Positions 23,604-33,092 are shown, counted from the stretch's first letter. The stretch is DNA of 64,000 nucleotides from an uncultured Acetatifactor sp. (GCA_949840885.1 CATKYJ010000004.1:1-64000); one strand, 5' to 3'. Notes: a model not told the origin generated them from the letters alone. Numbers and translations are program-made.

Positions 23604-25403
23604 TTATACTCCCAGTGTGCTCAGCAGATGCTCCAGCATCTCGTCTATCACATTTATGTAGCGGCTGGAGGCGTTGTAGGCATTCTGGAACTTGATCATG
23701 TTGGACAGCTCCTCATCGGAGGAGACGCCCGATACCTGCTCCCTTGCACTGTTGATGGACTCCATGGTGTCCTGCTGGTTTAAGTATATGCTCCTGCTCA
23801 CATAGCCGGTGTTTGCTATCTGGGACACCAGATCCGTATAGTAGCTGACAAAAGTGGACCGCTTGGATATATTGGGGTTCAATGTATAGTCCTCTGCCGT
23901 AAAGGCGGCTTTCAGGGCATCGGCCGTGGCCTGATCCTCGGAGCCGTCCTCTAAGCGGAAGCCAAGCATGGAGGGCTTCTGCAGCAGTTCCTGCTCTATC
24001 CGGAGGTTCGTGATGGTGTAGAGAGATGCGGGATTATCCATGTCCTCCGGGACATATACCCAGCATTTCTCGCCCTTGGCCACCAAAATATTGCCGTCTG
24101 CGTCCTTTATATCCTCATTTGCCGTCATTTCCCGATAATTGGGAGATGAAACCCTTTCAAACATCTGAATGGGGCTGCCATCGTCATTGCGCATATAGCC
24201 GTTGGAATCCGCCTTGCAGAGCTTTACGTCCGACATGTTCACCGGATTGTTATTTTCATCCAGGAAGCCGAAAGTCCCTTTTGCCTCTTTCACCCCGGCT
24301 GCGCCCGCAAGTATCTCGTTCACTTTCGTGGCTATATTGTAAATGAGCTGGTCGAACTCGGCCTGGACGTTCATGATAACGGACTGGGAGACGAAATTGC
24401 CGTCCTTGCCGTTGTATTTATCCTTATCAATTACATCCGTGTAATCCGCTCTGTGGTCGCCTCTGGCCAGCACTGTGGCTTTCAGGCCGCCGATATCCGT
24501 GTTCAGATCCGTGGAAATCTCCCGGTTGAACTTGAATACATGGGCATTGCTGATGTCGTACACTTTGACCCCGTTTACCTCCTTATAGGTGGCGTTCTGG
24601 GGCCAGAACGGCGTGTAAAAACCGGTAGAGTCGTCCACATCCAGGCCCATCTCGAAGCATCTGGGGCCTTTCACGAAGTCCACTCCCTCTATCTGCACCC
24701 AGACATCCCCGTTCACGGACTCGCCGTAATTGATATCGACCATCTCGGAGAGTTCATCCAGAAGCAGATCCCTGGTGTCCCTTAAATCGTTGGCCTGCTC
24801 TATGCCGCCGGACTCGATTTTGCGGATGGCATCGTTTAAGTCCAGGATCCTCTTTCCATAGGAATTGATTTTGTCTACCTGCTCCTTGATCTGCATGTTC
24901 AGGTTGTCCTGGTAGGCAGACAGGCCGGAATAGACCGCCTGGGCCCGCTGTATGAGCTCCGCGCCCCTCTGGACTAAGAGTCCCTGGGTCACGGAACTGG
25001 CAGGATCCTTGGCCAGTTCCTGTACAGCCGTCCAGAAGTCCTCGATGGAGGTCTGGAACGCCTCGCCGTGCATCTCGCCCAGCTGGCCCTCCACCTCTTC
25101 CATGACTTCCGTGGACACTTCATAGAACATACTGCGGCCGGATTCCCTGCGGTATATCTTGTCGATGAACTGATCCCTGATATGTTTTACCCTGGAATAA
25201 GTGACGCCCAGTCCCACCTGTTTGTTGTTGACGGACTTGACGTCTACGGAAAGCTTCAGATAACTTCTGGTAGACTGCTGCACCTGCTGTCTGACATAGC
25301 CGGTGGTCTCTGTATTAGTAAGATTATGCGCTGTGGTGTTCAGCGCATTCTGACTGGTCTGTAATCCTGATGAACCAACATATAAACTACCCATTAGTGG
25401 CAT
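23604..25403 (-). CDS. flgK: Hook-filament junction protein FlgK (second copy)
   Basis: 599 residues. MGSLYVGSSGLQTSQNALN with NTTAHNLTNTETTGYVRQQV at the N-terminus and LSNMIKFQNAYNASSRYINV at the C-terminus. Same fold as the neighbour at 21633 but different over most of its length. ATG 25403 (MPLMGSLYVG) has GAGGTG six to seven bases upstream; the GTG three codons earlier lies inside that ribosome site. Confidence 0.92.
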   Translation of the reverse strand: MPLMGSLYVGSSGLQTSQNALNTTAHNLTNTETTGYVRQQVQQSTRSYLKLSVDVKSVNNKQVGLGVTYSRVKHIRDQFIDKIYRRESGRSMFYEVSTEVMEEVEGQLGEMHGEAFQTSIEDFWTAVQELAKDPASSVTQGLLVQRGAELIQRAQAVYSGLSAYQDNLNMQIKEQVDKINSYGKRILDLNDAIRKIESGGIEQANDLRDTRDLLLDELSEMVDINYGESVNGDVWVQIEGVDFVKGPRCFEMGLDVDDSTGFYTPFWPQNATYKEVNGVKVYDISNAHVFKFNREISTDLNTDIGGLKATVLARGDHRADYTDVIDKDKYNGKDGNFVSQSVIMNVQAEFDQLIYNIATKVNEILAGAAGVKEAKGTFGFLDENNNPVNMSDVKLCKADSNGYMRNDDGSPIQMFERVSSPNYREMTANEDIKDADGNILVAKGEKCWVYVPEDMDNPASLYTITNLRIEQELLQKPSMLGFRLEDGSEDQATADALKAAFTAEDYTLNPNISKRSTFVSYYTDLVSQIANTGYVSRSIYLNQQDTMESINSAREQVSGVSSDEELSNMIKFQNAYNASSRYINVIDEMLEHLLSTLGV

Positions 25404-25433
25404 GATAATCACCTCAACATTTCTGCAAGAATG

Positions 25434-25952
25434 CTATTGTTTGGCATCAAAGCCTCCGCTGTCCACACCCATCTGCGCCCCGGAATTGTAGGCGCTTCTG
25501 GTATAATTGGCGGTCTCCGGGGCGGCCTTGTAGGCCTGCAGCATATTCATCTCGAAGCTCACCAATTCCAGTGCTTCCTCCAGCAGTTCCTTGTTCTGCT
25601 CGTTCGTCCGCTGTACTTCGCGGACAACGCTCCTCAACCTGTCGTGAATCTGGGCCAGCTTTGCCTGCTCTTCGGGCCTGGCTGCGATCATCTCGATCAG
25701 GTTGGAAAGCTTCATGGTCTCAACATCCTTGTTCAAAACATTGGCGATATCCGCAGTGACCTCAATCCGCCTCTTCTCCAGACGGCTCAGCCTGCTTACC
25801 ACTTCCTGTTCATCATCCGTGATTCTCTGTAAATCTTCTAAATTCGCGCTTGCGATAATCCGCATTTTCTTCTGGGATAAGGCCAAAAGTCCCTCATATT
25901 CCTCGCTCTCCTGACCGAGCACCTCGATCAGGTTCTCCATTAAACTCGCCAC
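25434..25952 (-). CDS. flgN: FlgN family chaperone for FlgK/FlgL
   Basis: 172 residues, all helical (MENLIEVLGQESEEYEGLLA; RSVVREVQRTNEQNKELLEE) as in FlgN, which escorts the junction proteins to the export gate. It sits directly upstream of the two flgK genes and 8 bp after flgM. The start is GTG 25952 (GAGG 11 bases upstream) or ATG 25940. Confidence 0.85.
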   Translation of the reverse strand: MASLMENLIEVLGQESEEYEGLLALSQKKMRIIASANLEDLQRITDDEQEVVSRLSRLEKRRIEVTADIANVLNKDVETMKLSNLIEMIAARPEEQAKLAQIHDRLRSVVREVQRTNEQNKELLEEALELVSFEMNMLQAYKAAPETANYTRSAYNSGAQMGVDSGGFDAKQ

Positions 25953-25960
25953 GGGGCTTC

Positions 25961-26257
25961 TTACCTCATTTCTTCATATGCGGCGTCCATTTCGGCCCTC
26001 TTGCGCAAAAGCTTGTCGGCAAAGGACGCATTGTCCACTTTGTAGGTGCCGCTTTGAACCTGTGCCTTTATGGGAGCCGTCAGTTCCTCCCGAATGACAG
26101 GAGCTCCTGCAACCGCGGCCTGTGCTGCACGAATGTCCTTGCCAAGACTGCTAAACTGCAGCTGATCCGCATGGGACGCAGCGCTGGTCTGGCGTGCCTT
26201 GTTCACCTTCTTGGTCTGGTACAGCTGCTGGACTTGATTGTATGCTTCAACACGCAT
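25961..26257 (-). CDS. flgM: Anti-sigma-28 factor FlgM
   Basis: 98 residues. The C-terminal half (IKAQVQSGTYKVDNASFADK, then LLRKRAEMDAAYEEM) is the sigma-binding part of FlgM. Holds SigD inactive until the hook is complete and FlgM is exported. Its own transcription comes from a perfect SigD promoter at 26391-26417, giving autoregulation. GGAGG lies eight bases before the ATG. Confidence 0.93.
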   Translation of the reverse strand: MRVEAYNQVQQLYQTKKVNKARQTSAASHADQLQFSSLGKDIRAAQAAVAGAPVIREELTAPIKAQVQSGTYKVDNASFADKLLRKRAEMDAAYEEMR

Positions 26258-26359
26258 ATCGGATTCCTCCCTTCCACTGCGCTGTCCGCCATGGCCTTAT
26301 CCTGCGGGGCATCCTGCTCCCTGCACGGCGTACCGGAAATCCTCCCTTTCCTTGGAGAA

Positions 26360-27070
26360 TCACTCCCCCATAGCTGACTGCTTATTAAGAATATCGGCAG
26401 CGGCGACAAATACTTTAGTCCTTCCGCAGCTCTTTTTTTCGGTGCAGTATCCGGTGACCTCACATTTCGGCACAAAATAATGTTCTACCAGATAAGCCCA
26501 CTCCTCTGAGTATTCCCGAAGCGCCTTGCAGATATCCTGCATCAGGGCGCGATATTCCCAGTAGGCTCTGGTGCAGAGGCGCTGATGGGACATTTCGATG
26601 AGGTTGCGGACATTTCGCTTGTCCACGATCCGGGTGGTCATGCCAAGAGGCAGGAGCATGGCGGCGTCCTCTCTGGGGATGCCGCATTCCGTCTCCAGGC
26701 GGCTGCAGGCCTTTGCGATTGTGTCCATGGTCTGGCGGTATATTTTTTCCGCTTCTTCGTTTTTTGCCACAAGGGGCGGGGTTGTGTAGGAAAAGTTCCG
26801 GTAATTGACGTAGCGGGTGCTGGCCTGGAGCCTGGTGGGAGCGCCGCCTATGTGGGTGTACCACTCTCTGATGACACGGGCGGAGTAGCCGTCTATGACC
26901 ATCTCCACGTTTACATACTCCATGACCCGGTGATGGCCGGACTGGATACACTCCAGACCGCGCTTGTAGTTCTTTTCTTCATTCTCTATATTCCCTCCCC
27001 AGCATACGCCGGCGCGCTGTCCCATGAGGGTTATGGGTTTTTTGGAGGTTTCTTCCAGAATTGTGATCAT
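26360..27070 (-). CDS. thyX: Flavin-dependent thymidylate synthase ThyX-like
   Basis: 236 residues. Reads as ThyX across most of its length: SGHHRVMEYVNVEMVIDGYS, STRYVNYRNFSY, then KRNVRNLIEMSHQRLCTRAY. It makes dTMP using FAD and methylenetetrahydrofolate. The usual RHRx7S signature is changed to WYTHIGGAPTRLQAST, as if the first Arg/His were substituted. The start at 27070 overlaps the stop of the GNAT gene by ATGA; the frame is open further up but reads as low-complexity Arg/Gly-rich sequence. The 3' end contains the flgM promoter. Confidence 0.85.
   Translation of the reverse strand: MITILEETSKKPITLMGQRAGVCWGGNIENEEKNYKRGLECIQSGHHRVMEYVNVEMVIDGYSARVIREWYTHIGGAPTRLQASTRYVNYRNFSYTTPPLVAKNEEAEKIYRQTMDTIAKACSRLETECGIPREDAAMLLPLGMTTRIVDKRNVRNLIEMSHQRLCTRAYWEYRALMQDICKALREYSEEWAYLVEHYFVPKCEVTGYCTEKKSCGRTKVFVAAADILNKQSAMGE
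26391..26417 (-). promoter_or_regulatory. SigD promoter of flgM, inside thyX
   Basis: TAAA-N16-CCGATAT on the minus strand, perfect consensus and the same spacing as the flagellin promoters, within the last 20 codons of thyX. Drives flgM-flgN-flgK-flgK-flgL and probably fliW-csrA. Confidence 0.88.
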
Positions 27071-27579
27071 TTTTTCTCCTTTTTCGGGGATGCCGGGGCG
27101 GCATCCTGTCTGTGCACATACATCCTCGACATGTCCGGCTCTGCGTCTCCCTGAACCATACAGTGGAATTCCCAGCCGTACCGCTCGTAAAACGAGTCGT
27201 GGTCCGTGAGCAGGTACAGGGTGTCCGCGCCCAGGGCAGCCATGTCCCGGCAGACGGCATCCAGCAGTTCTCCGGCTATGCCTCTGCAGCGATATGCCTC
27301 GTCCACGTAGACGGCGCATACGTTAGGGGTCAGGTCTTTTCTGTTGTGGAAGTCATTCTCGATGACGCCCAGGCCGCCCAGGATTTCGCGGCTTTCGGAA
27401 TCCGGCGCCAGCTCCACGGCCAAGTACCATTGGGGGACGGGAGTCTCTCCTTTTTGGCACAGGCACTCCCGGATGCTCTCCTGGTACGCTTCCAGGGGAA
27501 TGCCCCATTTCTCATGGAACCACGCTGCTGCGGCATCTGCCATATCCGGATGTTCCCTTAGTTTCCAGATCTCTCTCAT
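27067..27579 (-). CDS. GNAT family N-acetyltransferase
   Basis: 170 residues with a GNAT core: LGGLGVIENDF, VCAVYVDEAYRCRGIAGELL (acetyl-CoA-binding loop), then DTLYLLTDHDSFYERYGWEF. Substrate unknown. GAGG lies ten bases upstream of the ATG; the stop overlaps the thyX start by 4 bp, so the two are translationally coupled. Confidence 0.9.
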   Translation of the reverse strand: MREIWKLREHPDMADAAAAWFHEKWGIPLEAYQESIRECLCQKGETPVPQWYLAVELAPDSESREILGGLGVIENDFHNRKDLTPNVCAVYVDEAYRCRGIAGELLDAVCRDMAALGADTLYLLTDHDSFYERYGWEFHCMVQGDAEPDMSRMYVHRQDAAPASPKKEKK

Positions 27580-27726
27580 GATTTCTTTTCCTCGTTTTCT
27601 GCTTTGGTTTATAAGACATTTTTGCAGTTAAACGTGCGCTCCGTGTCCTCCTCAGGGTCATGGCCCCTGTGGGCTTTTGTATCCCTCTCAGGCTCAGGCA
27701 GCGCTGCAGGCTCTATGCTTGCAAGT

Positions 27727-28332
27727 TCAGTGTCCCCGCAGGTCAAGCCCACAGAATGGGGAGATACCCTTGCCCCATGTGTAGACTACATAGAAGCCGC
27801 CGTCAGACACATCCGTCTCAAGAAAGGCTCTGTCGTGCTCCACCATGGCAAGTTCCCGGGTTTCCTGCCTCTCCACGGTATAGGAATCCCCGTAGGAAGC
27901 GTAATATGCCTGCAGTTCCTCCAGGGTCAGGCTGCTTTCGACCAGGATGCCTCCCAGAAACTGCATGCCGTTTCCGTTGCCGTTCAGTTTTCCTGCCCGG
28001 CTGAACCGCTCTTTTATCTCGGTATCCGGCGGCAGGGGAAGACGGCCCACCTCCTGTCCTGTCTTCCAGGCGCTCAGATTGTTTATCATGGGGCTGGCGA
28101 TAAGGGTAAGCAGGAGGAGCGTCAGAAGCAGGGCTGCGAGACGCAGCAGGAAGCGCCCCGTGGCTTTGCCTGCTTTTTGCAAGACATTTGCAGGGCCGCC
28201 AGCCGGGAGGCTTCTGTTGTTGCCGCTTTGGGCGGAGCTATTCGTTCTTGTATCTGATTTTTTCATATGCCAAAATGTTGTTAAAAAACAAAACTGAATC
28301 CATTTACAAATTATCTTTGTTGCTTTTGCCAT
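27727..28332 (-). CDS. Predicted single-pass membrane protein, unknown function
   Basis: 201 residues. One strong membrane helix (RLAALLLTLLLLTLIAS) near residue 65-82 and an outside domain with no motif that I recognise (TLEELQAYYASYGDSYTVER). Two possible starts: ATG 28332, with GGGAGG immediately adjacent, or ATG 28266 (MKKSDTRTN), which gives a conventional cytoplasmic tail but has a poor ribosome site. Located 16 bp after guaA. Confidence 0.7.
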   Translation of the reverse strand: MAKATKIICKWIQFCFLTTFWHMKKSDTRTNSSAQSGNNRSLPAGGPANVLQKAGKATGRFLLRLAALLLTLLLLTLIASPMINNLSAWKTGQEVGRLPLPPDTEIKERFSRAGKLNGNGNGMQFLGGILVESSLTLEELQAYYASYGDSYTVERQETRELAMVEHDRAFLETDVSDGGFYVVYTWGKGISPFCGLDLRGH

Positions 28333-28348
28333 CCTCCCGGCAAGTTCC

Positions 28349-29893
28349 TCACTCCAGCTCTATGGTTCCGGGCGGTTTGGAAGTGAGATCATAGAGCACC
28401 CGGTTGACTCCTTTCACCTCGTTGATGATCCGGCTCATCACGGTCTTGAGCACCGCAAAAGGAATCTCCGCCGCCTCGGCGGTCATGAAATCCACTGTGT
28501 TCACTGCCCGCAGGGCCACAGCGTAGTCATAGGTCCGCTCGTCCCCCATGACTCCTACGCTTCGCATGTTGGTCAGGGCGGCGAAATACTGGCCGATGGA
28601 GCCTGCCAGGCCGGCTTTCGCCACTTCCTCCCGGTAGATGGCGTCCGCGTCCTGGACGATTTTTACTTTCTCCGCAGTCACTTCCCCCACGATGCGCACG
28701 CCCAGGCCAGGCCCCGGGAAAGGCTGGCGGTACACCAGATGCTCCGGGATCCCCAGCTCCAGGCCCGCCTTTCGCACTTCGTCCTTAAACAGGCTGCGCA
28801 GAGGCTCCAGGATCTCCTGAAAGTCCACATGATCCGGCAGACCTCCCACATTGTGATGGGACTTTATCACGGCGGACTCCCCGCCCAGGCCGCTTTCCAC
28901 CACGTCCGGGTAGATGGTGCCCTGAACCAGGAAATCCACTTTGCCGATCTTCTTGGCTTCTTCCTCGAACACCCGGACGAATTCTTCGCCGATGATCTTG
29001 CGTTTGCGTTCGGGCTCGGACACGCCGGCCAGTTTGTCATAAAAGCGCTCCTGGGCATTTACCCGCACAAAGTTCAGTTCATAGTTCCCCTGTGGGCCGA
29101 AGACTTGTTCCACCTGGTCTCCCTCGTCCTTGCGCAGCAGTCCATGATCTACGAACACGCAGGTAAGCTGGGCGCCCACCGCCCTTGACAGCAGCACTGC
29201 CGCCACGGAGGAGTCCACGCCGCCGGAGAGGGCGCAGAGCACCCTGCCCTTTCCCACCTTTTCCCGGATGGAGCGGATGCTGTCCTCCACGAACGAATCC
29301 ATCCTCCAGTCTCCCCTGCAGCCGCAGATGTCCCTTACGAAATTGCTGAGCATCTTGGAGCCCTCTACCGTATGAAGCACCTCGGGATGGAACTGGATAG
29401 CGTAGAGCTTGTCCTCCTCCCGCTCCGCAGCCGCCACAGGGCAGTTGGCCGTAGCGGCCACGGCGCGGAAGCCGGAGGCCATGCGGGCGATGTAGTCAAA
29501 ATGACTCATCCAGCAGGTGGTCTTTGGGGACACGCCGGCGAACAGCCTGGAGGAGACGTCCACCTCCACATCTGTCTTGCCATACTCCCGCACTGCGGCT
29601 CTGGCCACCTGTCCCCCCAGCACCTGCATCATCAGCTGGGCTCCGTAGCAGAGCCCCAGCACCGGGATCCCCAGTCCGAACAGTTCCGGCGCGCATGTGG
29701 CTGCGCCCTCCTCGTAGCAGCTGCTGGGGCCGCCGGTAAGGATGATGCCTTTGGGGTTTCTCTCTATGATCTTCGCCAGATCCGTCCGATAGGAATAGAT
29801 TTCGCAGTACACATTGCATTCCCTGACGCGTCTGGCCACCAGTTGGTTGTATTGACCGCCAAAGTCAATGACGATCACCAGTTCTCTCTCCAT
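28349..29893 (-). CDS. guaA: GMP synthase (glutamine-hydrolysing)
   Basis: 514 residues, the normal length. Glutaminase domain with Cys of [11 protein letters not shown] and the His of [12 protein letters not shown]-PPase P-loop [13 protein letters not shown]-terminal dimerisation domain ending KPPGTIELE. Converts XMP to GMP. ATG 29893 follows GGAGGAGGAATT. A TATAAT-like box (29956-29961, minus strand) lies about 65 bp upstream. No purine riboswitch in the short leader. Confidence 0.97.
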   Translation of the reverse strand: MERELVIVIDFGGQYNQLVARRVRECNVYCEIYSYRTDLAKIIERNPKGIILTGGPSSCYEEGAATCAPELFGLGIPVLGLCYGAQLMMQVLGGQVARAAVREYGKTDVEVDVSSRLFAGVSPKTTCWMSHFDYIARMASGFRAVAATANCPVAAAEREEDKLYAIQFHPEVLHTVEGSKMLSNFVRDICGCRGDWRMDSFVEDSIRSIREKVGKGRVLCALSGGVDSSVAAVLLSRAVGAQLTCVFVDHGLLRKDEGDQVEQVFGPQGNYELNFVRVNAQERFYDKLAGVSEPERKRKIIGEEFVRVFEEEAKKIGKVDFLVQGTIYPDVVESGLGGESAVIKSHHNVGGLPDHVDFQEILEPLRSLFKDEVRKAGLELGIPEHLVYRQPFPGPGLGVRIVGEVTAEKVKIVQDADAIYREEVAKAGLAGSIGQYFAALTNMRSVGVMGDERTYDYAVALRAVNTVDFMTAEAAEIPFAVLKTVMSRIINEVKGVNRVLYDLTSKPPGTIELE

Positions 29894-30071
29894 AATTCCT
29901 CCTCCGTAGAAAAGCGCCTGCAGCCATCCCTGCCGCTTTGCTTTCATCGACTCCCATTATAGCCTTTTGATGGCGGAATCCTCTTTTCGATTCTATCACA
30001 GAATAGGCTGTCCTGCAAGTCAAGCCTTCCTCCTGATAAAGTTCTTGTCCTGGCCCGGCGTTGTTTTTTAC

Positions 30072-30932
30072 TCATTTCTGAGCCAGATCCGAAAGGGGCC
30101 TGAACGTGTACCCCATCTCCTCCCATTTCGTCAGCAGTTCGTCCATGATCTCCCCGTTTGTCTTGGAGGTGCTGTGCAGCAGCACGATGGCTCCGGGGTG
30201 GATGCGGCCGGTAAGTTTCTTAAAAGCCTCCTCATGGCTGGGCTGGCTGTCCTGGTTCCAGTCCACGTAGGCCAGGCTCCAGAAAAACGTGGAATAACCC
30301 AGTTCTTTGGCCATCTGCAGGTTCGTGGTGCTGTACTTTCCCTGGGGCGGCCTGTAGTACATGGCCAGTTCCTCCCCTGTGGTTTCCTTGAAAAGCGCCG
30401 CCACATCGTCCATCTCTTTTTGGAAAGCCGATTTGTCAGAGATTTTGGACATGTCCGGGTGATGGTATGTATGGTTGCCCACGGTATGGCCGTCGGATAC
30501 CATGCGCTTTGCGATTTCCGGAGCCGACTCCAGGAAATGCCCCACCACAAAAAAGGTGGCCGGCGCATTGTGTTTTTTCAGCGCATCCAGGATGGGCTCC
30601 GTGTTCCCGTTCTCATAGCCGCAGTCAAAGGTCAGATAGATCACCTTTTCCTCCCCCGGCCCGCAGTAATAGGCATCGTATCCGGCAAGTTCCTGGGCTG
30701 TGGCGTTGCCGGTGGGCTTTTCTCCCTCCCTGCCGAATCCCAGTCCCCAGTCCTCAGTCCCCGCCAGCAGTTCTCCGGAGGTCTGCCTGGCCTCGGCCCG
30801 TATTTGGGCCGCCTCCCTGCCCAGGAAAAACATGGCTGCGAACAGGGCGCAGGCCGGAACCACTTTCCTCCATTTGATCCGGTCAGGCCGCAGCAGTTTT
30901 TGTACTACATCTTTGACATAAATTGTTTTCAT
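30072..30932 (-). CDS. pdaA: PdaA-type polysaccharide deacetylase
   Basis: 286 residues. N-terminal membrane segment (VVPACALFAAMFFLG, about 24-38), then the NodB domain: LTFDCGYENG (the PdaA group has TFDxGYENG rather than TFDDG), HTYHHPD metal-binding histidines and YRPPQGKYS. PdaA removes the acetyl group from muramic acid during delta-lactam formation in spore cortex. Whether this organism sporulates cannot be told from the window. Confidence 0.88.
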   Translation of the reverse strand: MKTIYVKDVVQKLLRPDRIKWRKVVPACALFAAMFFLGREAAQIRAEARQTSGELLAGTEDWGLGFGREGEKPTGNATAQELAGYDAYYCGPGEEKVIYLTFDCGYENGNTEPILDALKKHNAPATFFVVGHFLESAPEIAKRMVSDGHTVGNHTYHHPDMSKISDKSAFQKEMDDVAALFKETTGEELAMYYRPPQGKYSTTNLQMAKELGYSTFFWSLAYVDWNQDSQPSHEEAFKKLTGRIHPGAIVLLHSTSKTNGEIMDELLTKWEEMGYTFRPLSDLAQK

Positions 30933-31017
30933 TTGCCTCTCTCCTTTTCAGAAGCAGCCATGGAGGAATCCGGCCCGGTCGCCCATCCGAAGTCCCACAT
31001 GGCTGATCAATCTCGCT

Positions 31018-31045
31018 ATAATATATGTAAGAGAGGCTTTGTCAC
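31018..31045 (-). promoter_or_regulatory. SigA-type promoter upstream of pdaA-like gene
   Basis: GTGACA-N16-TATTAT on the minus strand, 86 bp upstream of the start codon. Confidence 0.45.
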
Positions 31046-31078
31046 ATTCTTTCCCTACTGTTTTTATCAGCTTTCCTG

Positions 31079-31723
31079 TCAGCATTCGCCGCCCCAAAAG
31101 GCGCATTCCAACATGTGGCACCAGGCATGGTACACGGGCAGCGTCAGTTCCTGTACCAGGTAAGTCTCCTGCTCAGGCAGCGCCACATAAATGTGGCACA
31201 GTTCCCGAAGCTTTCCGCCGTCCCTGCCTCCCAGCCCGATGCAGCGCAGTCCCGCCGCCCTGGCCACCTTTACGGCGTTTATCACGTTCCGGGAGTTTCC
31301 GGAGGTGCTAAGCGCCAAAAGCACGTCCCCCTTACGCCCGTAGCCGAAGACCTCCTGGGCATAGGCCATCTCCGGGATGGCATCATTGACATAGGCGGAC
31401 TCGAAAGCCTGGCCGGCCCCGATGGCAATGGCCGGAAGCGCTCCCTGCACTTTCTCCTCCAGGCCCTCCCCCGGAAAGAGCCTGCGGCATTCCTGCGCGA
31501 ACTCCGGGGGCACCTGCCTTTGGAGCCCGTTGTTCTTCATCAACTCCCCTACCATATGCTGGGCATCCGCACTGCTCCCGCCATTTCCGCAGATCAGGAG
31601 TGTCCCTCCCCCCTCAAAGCCTCTGCGCATTTCATGATAGGCTTCCATGATCCGGGCCTCGCAGCCTGTCAGAGCCGGATACCGCCCTGCCACCTGCTTC
31701 CAGATTTCCTCAACTGTTTTCAT
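31079..31723 (-). CDS. SIS-domain sugar isomerase (GmhA-like)
   Basis: 214 residues. Phosphosugar-binding motifs LLICGNGGSSADAQHMVGEL and LLALSTSGNSRNVINAVKVA match sedoheptulose-7-phosphate isomerase GmhA and related SIS proteins. Neighbour of a ROK sugar kinase transcribed in the same direction; together they could process one phosphorylated sugar. Start ATG 31723 preferred, with a GTG four codons upstream as alternative. Confidence 0.85.
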   Translation of the reverse strand: MKTVEEIWKQVAGRYPALTGCEARIMEAYHEMRRGFEGGGTLLICGNGGSSADAQHMVGELMKNNGLQRQVPPEFAQECRRLFPGEGLEEKVQGALPAIAIGAGQAFESAYVNDAIPEMAYAQEVFGYGRKGDVLLALSTSGNSRNVINAVKVARAAGLRCIGLGGRDGGKLRELCHIYVALPEQETYLVQELTLPVYHAWCHMLECAFWGGEC

Positions 31724-31847
31724 TTCTTCAAACACTTCTTTCTATCCTAAGCCGCTGTTCTAAACTGCCGCCTGAATTTCTACCCAAATTCCCGCCTGAA
31801 TCTCCGTCTGACTTTTTATGCTCCTGTGTAAATTTCTGTCCCGTTTT

Positions 31848-32834
31848 CTATCCGAAATTGTAGTCCGCCAGGGAAAGGGCGGCATAGTCCCCGATATGCT
31901 CTCCCAGCTGTGCCGGCACCACCTCGCAGGCCGCCGCAGCCGCCTCCAGAGCCTCTCGCTTCATCACCGGCTCTGCATAGGGCCACAGCAGATGCCTGCA
32001 CCTTTGGAAAATGCTTCCGATAATGATCAGCTCCGGGTTCAGGATGTCCACCAGCATGGCAAGCCCCCGGCCCAACTGCTCTCCGCAGAGACGGTAGATT
32101 TCTATAGCCAGCTCGTCTCCCCTGTCCGCCGCAATGGCGATGTCCCTGGCGTTGAGCAGATCCAGCTCCTCCATTCCCTGGCACAGATCCTGGCTCATGC
32201 CGTTCTCAATCTTCTCCAGCACTTTCATCCGGGCCAGCTGGCTGATGCCGGCGCCGCTGCAGAAGCCCTCAAAGGAGCCCATTTTGCCATAGCCCACGGG
32301 TCCCCATCTGTCCAGCCGCACATGTCCCACTTCCCCTGCCATGTCGCTTCCGCCGCGGTAAAGCTTTCCGTCCAGAATCAGGCCGGCTCCCAGCCCGGTT
32401 CCAAAAGTCAGGAAGATGACATTGTCGTAACCACGGCCCGCGCCGTACTTCCATTCTGCCACCGCACAGGCATTTGCATCATTCTCCAGCGCCACCGGAA
32501 CGCCGAACTCCTCCTCCAGCATCCGGCTGATGGGGACATTGTCCCAGCCAGGCAGGTTGGGCGGGTTCATAATAAGCCCCCTCCTGCTGTCCAAAGGCCC
32601 TCCGCAGCTGATGCCTATTCCATAAATATCCTTTCCGGCAAGGCCCCTTTTGTCCATCATCTCATGAATCAAATGCTTCATCTTCTGTATGACCTCGGCA
32701 GGGCCCCCGATTTTCCTTGTCTCAAACACTTCTTTATGTAAAATGAATTTCTCCGGGGTATCGTTCCGTTTCGGGTCCCCCAGCAAAACAGCACTTTTGG
32801 TCCCGCCGATGTCGATGCCTATACTATACTTCAT
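31848..32834 (-). CDS. ROK family sugar kinase
   Basis: 328 residues. ATP site IGIDIGGTKSAVLL, substrate motif ENDANACAVAEWKYGAG, then TFGTGLGAGLI. The zinc-binding CxCGxxGC cluster of ROK glucokinases is absent; GSFEGFCSGAGI stands at that place. Substrate unknown, possibly an amino- or N-acetyl sugar. Start ATG 32834 has AAGGGAAA upstream. Divergent from the ROK repressor at 33139, the usual regulator-target pair. Confidence 0.9.
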   Translation of the reverse strand: MKYSIGIDIGGTKSAVLLGDPKRNDTPEKFILHKEVFETRKIGGPAEVIQKMKHLIHEMMDKRGLAGKDIYGIGISCGGPLDSRRGLIMNPPNLPGWDNVPISRMLEEEFGVPVALENDANACAVAEWKYGAGRGYDNVIFLTFGTGLGAGLILDGKLYRGGSDMAGEVGHVRLDRWGPVGYGKMGSFEGFCSGAGISQLARMKVLEKIENGMSQDLCQGMEELDLLNARDIAIAADRGDELAIEIYRLCGEQLGRGLAMLVDILNPELIIIGSIFQRCRHLLWPYAEPVMKREALEAAAAACEVVPAQLGEHIGDYAALSLADYNFG

Positions 32835-32905
32835 ATCGTTTCCCTTTCTCACCATTTTGTTCGATGTACGGTTTTTCGGTACCCTATATTTAGTGCTTTA
32901 AGATG

Positions 32906-32934
32906 ATAATACCATCTTTTTTCCTGCAAATCAA
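32906..32934 (-). promoter_or_regulatory. SigA-type promoter of the ROK kinase
   Basis: TTGATT-N17-TATTAT on the minus strand. The flanks (TTTAGTGCTTTAA and AGTGTTTACTATATT) are A+T-rich with short dyads that could be operator half-sites for the divergent regulator; this last point is only a guess. This promoter and the one at 33065 account for the 304-bp intergenic region. Confidence 0.55.
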
Positions 32935-33064
32935 TAGTGTTTACTATATTTATAGGGCTTTTATTTTTTGCATATGTTTCAGTCTTTAAACCATTTTTCA
33001 GGGGCGATATATTATCGTTTTTTCGTTTTTTAGTAACATTGTTTCACTTTCTGGTTCCTTTTTA

Positions 33065-33092
33065 TTGATTTTTATGACAAATTATGTATAAT
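33065..33092 (+). promoter_or_regulatory. SigA-type promoter of the ROK regulator
   Basis: TTGATT-N16-TATAAT on the plus strand, 24 bp before the leader mini-ORF. Confidence 0.6.

Noticed and set aside
26256..26262. ATATCGG (reverse of the SigD -10) at the flgM start codon
   Set aside because: No TAAA-like -35 box at the right distance; it is part of the start region and the perfect promoter lies 135 bp upstream.
29894..29960. Purine riboswitch upstream of guaA
   Set aside because: The leader is only about 60 nt and I find no three-way-junction elements.
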